Part shown: piece by piece, positions 17,166-25,946 of the stretch
Layout: each line of letters starts with the position of its first letter
How positions within the stretch are numbered: the first letter of the stretch is position 1
Assembly (NCBI RefSeq): GCF_001038485.1
Contig: NZ_LDUE01000056.1
Location: 1 to 38,823 of the forward strand
Source of the DNA: Ornithinibacillus californiensis
Lineage (GTDB): Bacteria; Bacillota; Bacilli; Bacillales; Amphibacillaceae
DNA: 38,823 nt
Reading direction: 5' to 3'
Notes under the pieces: model-generated
Told to the model about the DNA's origin: nothing
What the model saw: only the letters and a program-made list of their open reading frames with translations
The model's database searches: none
Made by a program: the position numbers and the translations under genes

Positions 17166-17258
17166 GGGTCTGACCCCCACATTACAAGGTAGCTAAAGGA
17201 GGGTCTGACCCCTCAAAAACAACCGTAATAATATGTTGTTTTTGAGGGGTCAGACCCT
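17166..17258. repeat. Cluster of three GGGTCTGACCC palindromes, two forming a 23-bp inverted repeat
   Basis: The motif occurs at 17166-17178, 17201-17213 and, as its complement, 17245-17257. The last two belong to a perfect 23-bp inverted repeat (17201-17223 with 17235-17257, loop of 11). It lies between convergent genes (esterase and DegV) and could stop transcription from both sides. The same core recurs at 23004-23024. It resembles short REP-like palindromes spread by Y1 transposases, which is inference. Confidence 0.85.
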
Positions 17259-17289
17259 TGTGCACTTATTTAAGTAAAGAGGTTAATTC

Positions 17290-18144
17290 TTAATCTTTAA
17301 AGAAAGAGATAACCAATGCGCCGTCTCCGCCGTAGGTAGAGATGAGAGGTCCCATTTCTCTTAAATAGGTTTCTTTAAAGTTATATTTTGCTTTTATTTC
17401 AGCAAGTACTGATTTTGCACGTTCTGCAGCATTACAATGTGTCATTACTAGAACCTTATCTTCGAAAGTTTTAGCATAGTCCCCAATTTGTTCTACAAAA
17501 CGTCGAATGGATTTTTTATCTCCTCGAACCTTTTCGACAACCTCAATAGTTCCTTCGTCACTTGCTTTCATAAGTAATTTAATATTCAAGGTTTTAGCTA
17601 TCGTACCCTTAACTTTATCTATTCGCCCACCCATTACTAAGTTCTCTAAGGTTTTTAGAACAAAGAGAGTTGTAGCTTTTTCTACTTTGTCCTGAAGATA
17701 AGTGGCAAGCTGTGAAAGAGAGTAGCCCTCTTGGATTTTATCATATGCTTCAAATAATAGTATGGCTTGTCCACAGGAAGCTGTTCGTGCGTCAATTACT
17801 TCGATTTTACGTTCGGGCTCTTCTTCCAATAACAAGTTTTTCCCAGCAACTGCATTTTCATAGGTGCTACTTAAACCACTAGAAAGACTTACCATAAGGA
17901 TAGGCTTCGCTGGATCAACCTCTTTATATCCTTCATAAAAATCATTAGGACTTGGTGCAGCGGAACGGGGTAATTCTTTTGTTTCTTCTATCTTTTTAAA
18001 GAAGCTTTCTAAATCAAGCTCAACGCCACTTTTATACTGTTGATCCTTAAAATTTAAATATAAAGGAATCACTTTTATACCTGCTTTATCCATTAACTCC
18101 TTTGGGATATCTGCTCCGCCATCGGACATTAACTGAATAGACAT
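17290..18144 (-). CDS. DegV family fatty-acid-binding protein
   Basis: A 284-residue two-domain DegV protein. The N-terminal half opens with QLMSDGGADIP, has RSAAPSPNDFYEGY (about 59-73) and SLSSGLSSTYENA (about 86-98), whose serine binds the fatty-acid carboxylate. The C-terminal half has TLENLVMGGRIDKVKG and ends near GALVISFF. In firmicutes such proteins (FakB type) present fatty acids to the kinase FakA for phosphorylation. AGGTGAT precedes the ATG at 18144. It is a single gene facing the palindrome cluster. Lipid specificity is not visible. The fakA gene is not in this window. Confidence 0.92.
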   Translation of the reverse strand: MSIQLMSDGGADIPKELMDKAGIKVIPLYLNFKDQQYKSGVELDLESFFKKIEETKELPRSAAPSPNDFYEGYKEVDPAKPILMVSLSSGLSSTYENAVAGKNLLLEEEPERKIEVIDARTASCGQAILLFEAYDKIQEGYSLSQLATYLQDKVEKATTLFVLKTLENLVMGGRIDKVKGTIAKTLNIKLLMKASDEGTIEVVEKVRGDKKSIRRFVEQIGDYAKTFEDKVLVMTHCNAAERAKSVLAEIKAKYNFKETYLREMGPLISTYGGDGALVISFFKD

Positions 18145-18212
18145 AGAATCACCTATTTCTTAAATAATAGTTTTATTTTATTATAACGTTTAATTACATC
18201 GTTAGTAAAAAG

Positions 18213-19121
18213 TTATCTTACTTTTTTATGAATTGTTACACTAGATTTTCGGGTTGTGCTCATAATGAACAAGAATAATCCAAATATAACTATGGTTCCG
18301 CCAAGCCACTGAGACCATGTAATCTCTTCACCTAAGATATAGTAGGCAAGTACTGATGCACCTATTGGTTCAAAAACAATTGCCATACTAATGGTGGAAG
18401 TACTTAACCATCTTAAAGCCCAATTAAATAGGGTGTGTCCAAAAAAGGTTGGAATAATAGCTAAGGCTAAAAAGATAAGCCAGTAATCAGGAGAGTACCC
18501 TACAAACGAATTTTGTAACAAAATGTTATAAATTATTAGTGTGATCGAACTAACTCCATACACAACAAATGTATATGTCATGAGAGAAAGTCGCCTACGT
18601 GCATTCTGTCCTAGTAGGAAATAGGCTGTAATAGCAATAGCACCGATAAGTGCCAGAATATCTCCAAAAAGGGCCATCCCACTTATTTGGAAGTCTCCCC
18701 AACTAATGATAAAACTGCCGAGTAAGGCAATTAACATGCTAATAACTGCTCCAGGTGTAAAACGTTCCTTAAAGAAGAGGAAGGTACCGAGAAATGCAAA
18801 GATAGGCTGTAATGTAACGAGAACGACCGAACTTGCTACCGATGTATAATTTAAAGATTCGAACCAGAGAATAAAGTGAAATGCTAAAAAAATACCAGCT
18901 AGCGTAGTTAATAACCAATCCCTTTTAGTGATTTGATTAAATTCATGGCGGTATTTGAGTACCATGATAGGTGCCATGATTAATACTGCTAGTAATAATC
19001 GGTAATTTGCGATAATTGCTGCAGGCGCATCTCCAGCTAATTTAACGAGTACAGCTGATGTTGAAACCGAGATAACACCAATAACGACTGCGATATATGG
19101 ATTGAATGGAGGGACCCTCAT
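18213..19121 (-). CDS. DMT superfamily (EamA) transporter
   Basis: A 302-residue membrane protein with ten hydrophobic helices arranged as two EamA repeats (about 8-140 and 150-290), the second ending IFGLFLFIMST followed by a basic tail. Family marks include the NYRLLLAV segment in helix 2 and FLGTFLFFKERFT at the end of the first repeat. TAGGAGG lies 8 bases before ATG. Members export amino acids, nucleotides or other metabolites; substrate cannot be told. It stands alone, on the opposite strand from cshA. Confidence 0.88.
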   Translation of the reverse strand: MRVPPFNPYIAVVIGVISVSTSAVLVKLAGDAPAAIIANYRLLLAVLIMAPIMVLKYRHEFNQITKRDWLLTTLAGIFLAFHFILWFESLNYTSVASSVVLVTLQPIFAFLGTFLFFKERFTPGAVISMLIALLGSFIISWGDFQISGMALFGDILALIGAIAITAYFLLGQNARRRLSLMTYTFVVYGVSSITLIIYNILLQNSFVGYSPDYWLIFLALAIIPTFFGHTLFNWALRWLSTSTISMAIVFEPIGASVLAYYILGEEITWSQWLGGTIVIFGLFLFIMSTTRKSSVTIHKKVR

Positions 19122-19549
19122 TCACTTGCCTCCTAAGTATTTGTAGGTTGATTTAGTCTTCTATTTTATCATGTTAAATTAGAAAAATCATTTGTAACTA
19201 GCTTGTACTATAAATGATATGTTATCATAAACTAACGGTTAATTTGCCACGGTGCTTATTGCCTGGTTTTTACTCAGGCGAAATAAGGCTCTTATCAATG
19301 GAAGAGTACTTTAATTAGATGATAATCCTGGGCTTTTCCATCTAAGGTTAAGCCTTTTACACTTTATGTCAATTGAAGAATATTCAAATTTAGGTAATCG
19401 AATATAAATATGCTTCGTTACTAATTACGAGCATGTAAGATTTCGGATAAATGGATAAGATAATAAAAATAAGGTGATGTAATTCTCGGTACAAGCATCA
19501 CGGCAAGTTCAAACGCTAAAAAAACATGTACAAAGGAGAATTTATAGGC
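19122..19549 (+). other. Long non-coding leader before cshA
   Basis: No gene is seen in this 428-base gap. Possible hairpins on the plus strand: CTTATT..CCTG with CAGG..AATAAG (about 19256-19289), a longer pairing ATGGAAGAG with CTTTTCCAT (about 19298-19342), and a competing GGCTT (about 19332) with AAGCC followed by TTTTA. These look like a structured 5' leader as found on cold-shock genes, with possible alternative folds. It does not match any riboswitch class I know. Confidence 0.4.
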
Positions 19550-21028
19550 GTGACAACAACATTTAAAGAATTAGGCATTTCAGATCCAATTATGAAGTCA
19601 TTAGAAAAAATGGGATTTGAGGAAGCAACACCAATACAATCAGAAACAATTCCTCTAGCCCTTGAAGGAAATGACGTAATCGGGCAAGCACAAACAGGTA
19701 CAGGGAAAACAGCAGCATTTGGTATCCCGATGCTCCAAAAAATCGATACATCTGAACGAAAGATTCAAGGATTAGTAGTAGCTCCAACTCGTGAGCTTGC
19801 TATCCAGGTTTCAGAAGAATTGAACCGACTAGGTAAATTTAAAGGTGTTCGTGTTCTTTCCGTTTATGGTGGAGCTCCTATGGACAGACAAACTCGTTCA
19901 TTGAAAGATGGTCCACATATTGTAGTAGCAACACCAGGAAGATTACTTGACCACTTTAGAAGAAAAACTATCCGTACAAATACGGTTCACACGGTTGTTC
20001 TAGATGAAGCAGATGAAATGCTAAACATGGGCTTTATTGATGATATCCGCGAGATTCTTAAGCAAGTTCCTAGCGAAAGACAAACATTACTGTTCTCCGC
20101 TACGATGCCAAAGGAAATTCGTGATATTGCAACGAACCTAATGAACAGTCCAAAAGAGGTTAAGGTTAAAGCAAAAGAAATGACTGTGGAGAACATCTCC
20201 CAAGAGTTTGTTGAAATCCCAGAAAAATATAAGTTTGATACGTTAACGAACCTGTTGGATATGCAAAATCCAGAGCTAGCGATCATATTTAGTAGAACAA
20301 AAAAACGTGTAGATGAGATTTCGGAAGGCTTGCAAGCTAGAGGGTTTAGAGCAGAAGGTATCCATGGTGATTTAACACAAGGTAAACGTATGTCTGTGTT
20401 GAATAAATTTAAAAACGGACGTGTAGACATATTAGTTGCTACGGATGTAGCTGCGCGTGGACTAGATATCTCAGGTGTTACACATGTTTACAACTTTGAT
20501 ATCCCACAGGATCCAGAAAGCTACGTACACCGAATTGGACGTACAGGACGTGCTGGTCGTACTGGAGAAGCAATTTCATTTGTTACTCCAAGAGAAATCG
20601 CTCACCTTCGCTTAATTGAAAAAGTTACGAAAAGTAAAATGAAACGCATGGTACCACCTTCTAACAAGGAAGCACGTATTGGTCAGCAACAATTAACAGT
20701 TGAAAAAATACTGAAAACAATTGAGAAAAATGAACTTGATGCATATCATCAAACAGCAAATGAATTGTTAGAAGAGCATGACTCTGTAACGATTGTTGCT
20801 GCGGCATTAAAGATGTTAACGAAGGAAAGAAGAGATGTTCCAGTTCAAATTTCCGGAGTTGCACCAATTAGTGTGAAAAAAGCACATCAAGATAAAGGTC
20901 GTTCCAATAACAAACGTTCTTACGGCAAACGCAGTCAGGGCGGAGGAAGAACCCAAGGTGCAAGAAATCAGGGTGGCGGACGAAACCGAAAAAGCGGCAA
21001 CTTCCAAAAAAGAAGAAACCGTGACTAA
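19550..21028 (+). CDS. cshA: DEAD-box RNA helicase, degradosome-associated
   Basis: A 492-residue ATP-dependent RNA helicase. Motifs in order: Q motif (FEEATPIQ), I AQTGTGKT, Ia [43 protein letters not shown]. These are followed by a C-terminal extension and a Gly/Arg/Lys/Gln-rich RNA-binding tail (about 445-492). The start is set at GTG 19550 because AAAGGAG (19532-19538) lies between it and an upstream in-frame ATG at 19526. CshA unwinds RNA in ribosome assembly, cold growth and the RNase Y degradosome. Position before ydbS-ydbT matches B. subtilis, which supports the name. It is followed by a strong terminator. Confidence 0.95.
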   Translation: MTTTFKELGISDPIMKSLEKMGFEEATPIQSETIPLALEGNDVIGQAQTGTGKTAAFGIPMLQKIDTSERKIQGLVVAPTRELAIQVSEELNRLGKFKGVRVLSVYGGAPMDRQTRSLKDGPHIVVATPGRLLDHFRRKTIRTNTVHTVVLDEADEMLNMGFIDDIREILKQVPSERQTLLFSATMPKEIRDIATNLMNSPKEVKVKAKEMTVENISQEFVEIPEKYKFDTLTNLLDMQNPELAIIFSRTKKRVDEISEGLQARGFRAEGIHGDLTQGKRMSVLNKFKNGRVDILVATDVAARGLDISGVTHVYNFDIPQDPESYVHRIGRTGRAGRTGEAISFVTPREIAHLRLIEKVTKSKMKRMVPPSNKEARIGQQQLTVEKILKTIEKNELDAYHQTANELLEEHDSVTIVAAALKMLTKERRDVPVQISGVAPISVKKAHQDKGRSNNKRSYGKRSQGGGRTQGARNQGGGRNRKSGNFQKRRNRD

Positions 21029-21066
21029 ACACAAAACAAAAAATTGATCACATATGAAACATCTAG

Positions 21067-21095
21067 AAAAGCTCCTTGTAAAATAGGGGCTTTTT
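21067..21095 (+). terminator. Intrinsic terminator of cshA
   Basis: AAAAGCTCC (21067-21075) pairs with GGGGCTTTT (21086-21094, one G-T pair), loop of 10, ending in a T-run. It lies 39 bases past the cshA stop and before ydbS. Confidence 0.85.
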
Positions 21096-21121
21096 CTTGG
21101 ATTAATAGGGGGAAATATTAG

Positions 21122-21601
21122 ATGAGAAAGCCACCGATTAATATGATTTCGCGGGATGCGATTAAAGCTTGGCAAATAACGGCAATATTATATGAAGCGA
21201 TTGTGTGGATACTTACCATCGTTGGTATTGTTCTACACTTTGTGATTGATTTTCCGTTGTGGATCGTTGCAATTGTATTTGCAGTTAGTATTGTTAGTAC
21301 ATACATTACAGCATTTCTTATTCCAAAGCTTCGTTGGAGAAGATGGCGTTATGAGGTATTTGAACAAGAAATCTATATTCAACATGGGATTTTAGTGGTT
21401 TCTAGAACGCTTATTCCAATGATTCGCGTTCAACATGTTGAAACGAAGCAAGGGCCGATACTAAAAAAGTACGATTTAGCGAGTGTCTCCATTTCAACTG
21501 CTGCAACAACTCACGAAATTCCTGCATTATCAAATGAAATAGCTTCGGAGTTGAGGGATAAAATCTCAACACTAGCAAAGGTGGATGAAGATGATGTCTG
21601 A
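21122..21601 (+). CDS. ydbS: PH-domain membrane protein YdbS
   Basis: A 159-residue protein. Two closely spaced transmembrane helices (about 22-44 and 45-65) are followed by a bacterial pleckstrin-like (bPH_2) domain (about 72-150, with YEVFEQEIYIQHGILVVSRTLIPM and VSISTAATTHEIPAL). GGGGG lies about 9 bases before the ATG. It overlaps ydbT by 8 bases. In B. subtilis YdbS and YdbT act together in resistance to bacteriocin amylocyclicin; the same arrangement here supports the same pairing. Confidence 0.88.
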   Translation: MRKPPINMISRDAIKAWQITAILYEAIVWILTIVGIVLHFVIDFPLWIVAIVFAVSIVSTYITAFLIPKLRWRRWRYEVFEQEIYIQHGILVVSRTLIPMIRVQHVETKQGPILKKYDLASVSISTAATTHEIPALSNEIASELRDKISTLAKVDEDDV

Positions 21602-23015
21602 ACCGAGTCGCTTACATCCAGCAACCGTAATCTTTAATCTTGTAAAAGGAATTAAGGATTCTTTTTTCTTATTTGTTATCGCATTTGTATCTTTAATTAA
21701 TTTACATATTTTATATGCTATTTTAATGATAGTCGTTCTTGTCTTGATTATTGCAATTGCTAGCTTCGTTTCCTGGCAACGTTTTACTTACCATGTCGAG
21801 GGTGACGAGTTAAAACTAGAATATGGCGTATTTATTCGAAAAAAGCGATACATATCCAAAAACCGAGTACAATCAATAGATTTAACTCAAAACCTCCTAC
21901 ATAGAATATTTAAATTGGTAAAGGTCGAAATTGAAACAGCGGGAACAGGCGCAGAAGCGGAGGCATCCTTAAATGCAGTAACATTAATGCAAGGGAAAGC
22001 ATTGCGAACGGAGTTAAAAACATTAGGGGAAGTCGAGCAGTTAGAAGAAAACCATGAAGAAAAACATCCAGCACGAACCATTACTAGAAAACGTCTTATT
22101 ATAACGGGGGCAACTTCTGGCAGTATAGGTGTCATCTTAGCAATTGCCGGTGCAGTATCTTCTGAATTAAGCCGTTTCATTCCCTCTGATTTCTATGATA
22201 ATGCGTACTCTTGGGTTGTTGGATTAGGGATAATAATCTTAGTAATGATGATAATCGGAGTGTTCATCCTTCTTTGGGTATTAGGGATTGTAGGTACAAT
22301 CATTAAATACTGGAACTTCACTATTGAAAAAGTAGAAGAAGATATCGTGATTACATGTGGACTGCTGGAGAAAAAGCATATTACTATTCCAATGAAAAGG
22401 ATTCAGGCAGTAGGTTATGTAGAGAGTTTAATTAGGCAACCACTTGGCTATGCAACCGTTATTGCGGAAATTGCAGGAGGATCGAACCAAAAAGGGGAAG
22501 ATTTTTCGACTGTATTATTCCCGATCATGAAAAAAAGCGAAATAGATAACTTCTTGACCGAACTATTGCCCAACTACACTGTTAATCAAACAGATTTCAC
22601 TAAATTACCAAAGCGTTCAGCAAAATACTACCTTTTTCGAACGGTTGTACCATCCTTGGTATTATTAATTGCTGCATTATATTTCTTGCCGCAATTAACT
22701 TGGATACCTGTCGCGATTCTAGGCTTAAGTATTTTACTCGGTCTCCTGCAAGTAAAGGATTCAGGGTATGCACTAGAAGATAATAAGTTAACTATTCGGT
22801 ATCGCAATTTTAACAAAGTCACGATGGTGATGAATCATAAACGAATACAAGCCTTTAATAAAAAGCAACATATACTTCATCGAAAAGAGAAGCTAGCTAC
22901 TATAAAGTTATCCATTGTTGGTAAAATGGGACTTGGTAAGCATTATCACGTAAAAGAGTTAGATCTAGAGGCAGCTAATAAAATGGCAGATTGGTATTCC
23001 TATCGAGGGGTCTGA
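21594..23015 (+). CDS. ydbT: PH-domain membrane protein YdbT
   Basis: A 473-residue membrane protein with several bPH_2 modules (about 60-140, 255-335 and 395-465) separated by pairs of transmembrane helices (about 22-55, 160-230 and 350-390). AAAGGTGG (21577-21584) touches an ATG at 21585, so I place the start at ATG 21594 (9 bases away), though 21591 is also possible. It overlaps ydbS, so the two are translationally coupled. The last three codons and the stop codon lie inside a GGGGTCTGACCCC palindrome (23004-23024), so the C-terminus may have been reset by that repeat. Confidence 0.88.
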   Translation: MSEPSRLHPATVIFNLVKGIKDSFFLFVIAFVSLINLHILYAILMIVVLVLIIAIASFVSWQRFTYHVEGDELKLEYGVFIRKKRYISKNRVQSIDLTQNLLHRIFKLVKVEIETAGTGAEAEASLNAVTLMQGKALRTELKTLGEVEQLEENHEEKHPARTITRKRLIITGATSGSIGVILAIAGAVSSELSRFIPSDFYDNAYSWVVGLGIIILVMMIIGVFILLWVLGIVGTIIKYWNFTIEKVEEDIVITCGLLEKKHITIPMKRIQAVGYVESLIRQPLGYATVIAEIAGGSNQKGEDFSTVLFPIMKKSEIDNFLTELLPNYTVNQTDFTKLPKRSAKYYLFRTVVPSLVLLIAALYFLPQLTWIPVAILGLSILLGLLQVKDSGYALEDNKLTIRYRNFNKVTMVMNHKRIQAFNKKQHILHRKEKLATIKLSIVGKMGLGKHYHVKELDLEAANKMADWYSYRGV

Positions 23016-23030
23016 CCCCTCGATATTTTT
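23004..23030. repeat. GGGGTCTGACCCC palindrome overlapping the ydbT stop, acting as terminator
   Basis: ATCGAGGGGTC and GACCCCTCGAT form an 11-bp perfect stem around a single T, followed by ATTTTTATAG. It lies between the convergent ydbT and rhomboid genes and contains the ydbT stop TGA (23013-23015). It has the same core as the cluster at 17166-17258. Confidence 0.9.
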
Positions 23031-23793
23031 ATAGTAGTCTAGTTATAAGGCCGAGAACAACTAACACAATAATGATTATCCATATTGGACTTAGTTTGCC
23101 GTTACCACGGAATCTTTTTTTCTTCCATCGATTTGGATTAAAGCGGACCTCTCCATCATCGTCATAATGCCTTCTCGTTTGCCACGGATTATAAGGGCGT
23201 GCACTGGTAAGTACTAAAGGTGCGATGAGGAATCCAGCAATAAACCCTAGCACATGGGCATATATGTTAATCCCTGGTCGTAGGAAGGTCATCACGAGAC
23301 CAATGATTAAGATGACCGTGATAATTTGGGAACTCTGGGAATCCATCAAATGCTTGCGAAAGGCAACCATAAAGAGATAAATTCCAAAGATGCCAAAAAT
23401 GGCTCCGGATGCTCCAACATGCTGAAAGAGTATCGATGGATTAATGAAAAAGGTAGCAATATTGGCAAGAACACCAGCACCTACATAGGCAATGAGGAAC
23501 TTTGATTTACCTAACATTTGCTCCAAAGCAGGACCGAATAGCACTAAAGAAAAAGAATTAAACAGCATATGAGTAAGACCACCATGTAAAACAATTGGTG
23601 TAAGAAATCTCCAATACTCCCCGTTATGGATTTCAAAATGTCTACCAACACCTAATTCATATAACTGATCGAATAGATTAATCGGCAATACATCAACAAG
23701 GAACCAAATAAGGATATGGATAATAACAATTGTAGACACAATTGGGTAACTACTAATAAACTCCTTCACACTTCTCTCATTTCGTATAAACAA
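23029..23793 (-). CDS. ydcA: Rhomboid family intramembrane serine protease
   Basis: A 254-residue membrane protease. The hydrophobic helices start near 18-38, with WRFLTPIVLHGGLTHMLFN (about 61-79, the HxxxN-type segment), the catalytic Ser129 in GASGAIFG, and the partner His180 in YAHVLGFIAG. The cytosolic end is basic (RRHYDD...RWKKKRFRG) and is followed by one more helix (about 233-251). The dyad and GASG motif are intact, so it should cleave membrane-anchored substrates; targets are unknown. Its place between ydbT and acpS fits ydcA of B. subtilis. Confidence 0.9.
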   Translation of the reverse strand: MFIRNERSVKEFISSYPIVSTIVIIHILIWFLVDVLPINLFDQLYELGVGRHFEIHNGEYWRFLTPIVLHGGLTHMLFNSFSLVLFGPALEQMLGKSKFLIAYVGAGVLANIATFFINPSILFQHVGASGAIFGIFGIYLFMVAFRKHLMDSQSSQIITVILIIGLVMTFLRPGINIYAHVLGFIAGFLIAPLVLTSARPYNPWQTRRHYDDDGEVRFNPNRWKKKRFRGNGKLSPIWIIIIVLVVLGLITRLL

Positions 23794-23932
23794 ATTTATT
23801 CTCCTCTTTCCAGTAGTGGTTTCAATTCGTATTTTTATACAACACTTGGTTAATATAATATTATGTACACTATTAGATTACTATAATACTATTTTTACAT
23901 AAAAACATTAAATTGTATGTTAGGAGAAAAAA

Positions 23933-24286
23933 ATGATTAAAGGGATTGGAATTGACATCATTGAACTAGAAAGAATAAGAAAAAGTATGAAAAATAAACG
24001 TTTCCTCGATCGAATTTTAACAGAAAAAGAAAAACAAAACTTCTCATTATTACAAAGTGAAACTAGAAAAGTAGAATTCCTGGCAGGAAGATTTGCTGCT
24101 AAGGAGGCTTTCGCAAAAGCAATGGGAACTGGAATTGGCACGCTTAGCTTCCAAGACATTGAAGTCATGAACGATGAAAACGGTGCACCTTATATTCATG
24201 TGCAACTAGATGAAAAGATGAATATTTTTGTCTCCATTACTCATAGTAGAGAATATGCAGTGGCACAAGTAGTACTGGAAGTTTAA
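23933..24286 (+). CDS. acpS: Holo-[acyl-carrier-protein] synthase
   Basis: A 117-residue enzyme that moves 4'-phosphopantetheine from CoA to the serine of acyl carrier protein, activating fatty-acid synthesis. The Mg-binding residues are present: Asp8 in [12 protein letters not shown] and Glu58 in [12 protein letters not shown]. The SITHSREYA segment near 103-111 is also typical. Length is normal for the trimeric AcpS type. TAGGAGA lies 7 bases before ATG. It begins the stretch acpS-lipoprotein-alr as in B. subtilis. Confidence 0.95.
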   Translation: MIKGIGIDIIELERIRKSMKNKRFLDRILTEKEKQNFSLLQSETRKVEFLAGRFAAKEAFAKAMGTGIGTLSFQDIEVMNDENGAPYIHVQLDEKMNIFVSITHSREYAVAQVVLEV

Positions 24287-24630
24287 ATTAATAGTTTCTC
24301 GCGTATCATCTGCATAATTACAGAGGTTGTCTCATATATTTTATTGCGGGCAGGAGGGAACAAGCTCTTTATAATCACCGCGATAAGAAGTACACGATAG
24401 GACCATAACAGACTGAGGGACACTGGCCCAAATGGCAACAAAGAATTGGGAGACGTTTGACAACACTTAACGCAAAATTTAAGGAGAGGGTGGATTTAAA
24501 GGATGATATTATTGTCTTAAAGCTGGTAAATATGGTCTGTCGTAAATTCTTTCGGTGAAAAAGTTCCCTTTGTATAAATCGTAAAACCTAAGAGGTTAGG
24601 TTTGTAATTTTAGACAAGGGAGATATGTCC
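24287..24630 (+). other. Non-coding gap between acpS and ydcC-like gene, with a perfect hairpin
   Basis: No ORF is supported in this 344-base stretch, although GC content between 24340 and 24450 is higher than around it. AAACCTAA and TTAGGTTT (24584-24591 with 24596-24603) form an 8-bp stem with a GAGG loop 27 bases before the lipoprotein start, and GTAATTTT follows; it could be an attenuator. CCCAA/TTGGG pairs near 24428-24453. I cannot name any known RNA here. Confidence 0.4.
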
Positions 24631-25656
24631 ATGATAAAAAAATCACGTTTATGGATGATATTCGTATTCGGTATTGTATTGATTCTAGCTGCATGTGGAG
24701 AGAAATCTCAAGAGGATGTTGTTAAAAAGCTTGGAGAAAATGTTGCTGATTTATCCGGTTACAAAGCAAATGTAGAGATGAAAATGAATACTGGTGAAGA
24801 AGAGCAACTGTTTAAGATTGATGTTTGGCATAAAAAAGAGGACTTCTATCGAGTCGCCTTATCTAGCAACAAAGAAGATAAAGGTGGACAAATTATCCTG
24901 AAAAATAAAGATGGTGTTTTCGTATTAACGCCAGAGCTTAAAAAGAGCTTTAAGTTTCAATCCGAATGGCCGGATAATAGTAGTCAACCTTATTTATACC
25001 AATCGCTTGTAGAGGATATTACAAACGATGAAGAAGCGGAATTTACTACAGATGAAAAGAATTACATCTTTACGACAAAGACAAATTATCAAAGCAATAA
25101 CAACCTACCATACCAAGAGATTTACTTTGATAAGGAGAACTATACTCCAGTCTTAGTTAAAGTATTGGATACAGATGGTAATGCAGTTGTTGAAGTGAAG
25201 TTTAATAGCTTTGAGTTAGATCCTACCTTTAATGATAAGGACTTTGAAATTGAACAAAACATGGCAAGTACAACACCAGAAGACGTACCAACTTCTGGTG
25301 ACGGAATGACAGAAGGGTTAGAGGTAATGGTTCCTCTTCAAACGGTCGGAGCTGAATTATCTGATCAAGTTGAAGTGAATCTAGAAAACGGGAAACGAAT
25401 CATTTCAACATTTACTGGAGAAAAGAATTTCACACTAGTACAAGAAAAGAGAAATGTAGTAGAAACCCTATCCTCCCCAGTAGCAGTAAACGGAGACATT
25501 GTTAACTTAGGATTCGGAGTAGTAGGAGCACTATCAGAAAATGCCGTAGAATGGGATTACAATGGCTCAAACTTCTACCTAGCAAGTGATCAACTAACAA
25601 GAGAAGAATTACTACAAGTAGCACAATCCGTCCAAGGACAAAGCGTAAAACAATAA
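24631..25656 (+). CDS. ydcC: LolA-like outer lipoprotein (YdcC family)
   Basis: A 341-residue lipoprotein. The signal sequence ends in LAAC with lipidated Cys22. The mature part opens with a LolA/LolB-like convex beta-fold (about 25-210: VKKLGENVADLSGYKANVEMKMN then many strands), then an extra domain to the C-terminus. Start set at ATG 24631, because AAGGGAG is 8 bases away; the ATG at 24625 is too close to it. In B. subtilis ydcC is expressed in the mother cell during sporulation. Position between acpS and alr is the same. Its client is unknown in firmicutes, which have no outer membrane. Confidence 0.85.
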   Translation: MIKKSRLWMIFVFGIVLILAACGEKSQEDVVKKLGENVADLSGYKANVEMKMNTGEEEQLFKIDVWHKKEDFYRVALSSNKEDKGGQIILKNKDGVFVLTPELKKSFKFQSEWPDNSSQPYLYQSLVEDITNDEEAEFTTDEKNYIFTTKTNYQSNNNLPYQEIYFDKENYTPVLVKVLDTDGNAVVEVKFNSFELDPTFNDKDFEIEQNMASTTPEDVPTSGDGMTEGLEVMVPLQTVGAELSDQVEVNLENGKRIISTFTGEKNFTLVQEKRNVVETLSSPVAVNGDIVNLGFGVVGALSENAVEWDYNGSNFYLASDQLTREELLQVAQSVQGQSVKQ

Positions 25657-25670
25657 TAAATAAAAAAATC

Positions 25671-25704
25671 AGCAGGCTCATAGATAAGAGTCTGCTTTTA
25701 TTTT
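25671..25704 (+). terminator. Intrinsic terminator after YdcC-like gene
   Basis: AGCAGGCTC (25671-25679) pairs with GAGTCTGCT (25688-25696, one G-T pair), with TTTATTTT following. Confidence 0.85.
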
Positions 25705-25767
25705 ATAATAAGGGTAAACTTGGGATATTTATATAACAATAAAAAGAGCTATAGATTGATGCGCTTA

Positions 25768-25885
25768 GCGGCCCGAATACACGAAGACTCCTGCGGGAGG
25801 ATAGGCCTAGGTGAGACCCCGCAAGAGCTTTAGCTCTGAGGAGGCTCACCAGCCGCCCGCGGAAAGCGAAGTGTATTCGGGCCGC
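25768..25885. repeat. 118-bp palindromic intergenic repeat
   Basis: The ends are a perfect 15-bp inverted repeat, GCGGCCCGAATACAC (25768-25782) and its complement (25871-25885). Inside, GGTGAG (25810-25815) pairs CTCACC (25845-25850), and AGAGCT (25824-25829) pairs AGCTCT (25832-25837). It is GC-rich compared with its surroundings. Elements with this kind of core (ACTCCTGCGGGA, GAGACCCCGC, GCCCGCGGAAAGCGA) are common between genes in Bacillaceae genomes, by my recall. It looks like a non-autonomous MITE/REP-type repeat. Confidence 0.85.
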
Positions 25886-25946
25886 GGATTAGGCCAGAAA
25901 GTTTCATATTTAGATTAAGCTAAGGTATTAGAAAGGAGCTATCATT

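Noticed and set aside
19987-20430. Minus-strand 147-codon ORF inside cshA
   Set aside because: Antisense shadow of the helicase; no ribosome site or recognisable domain.
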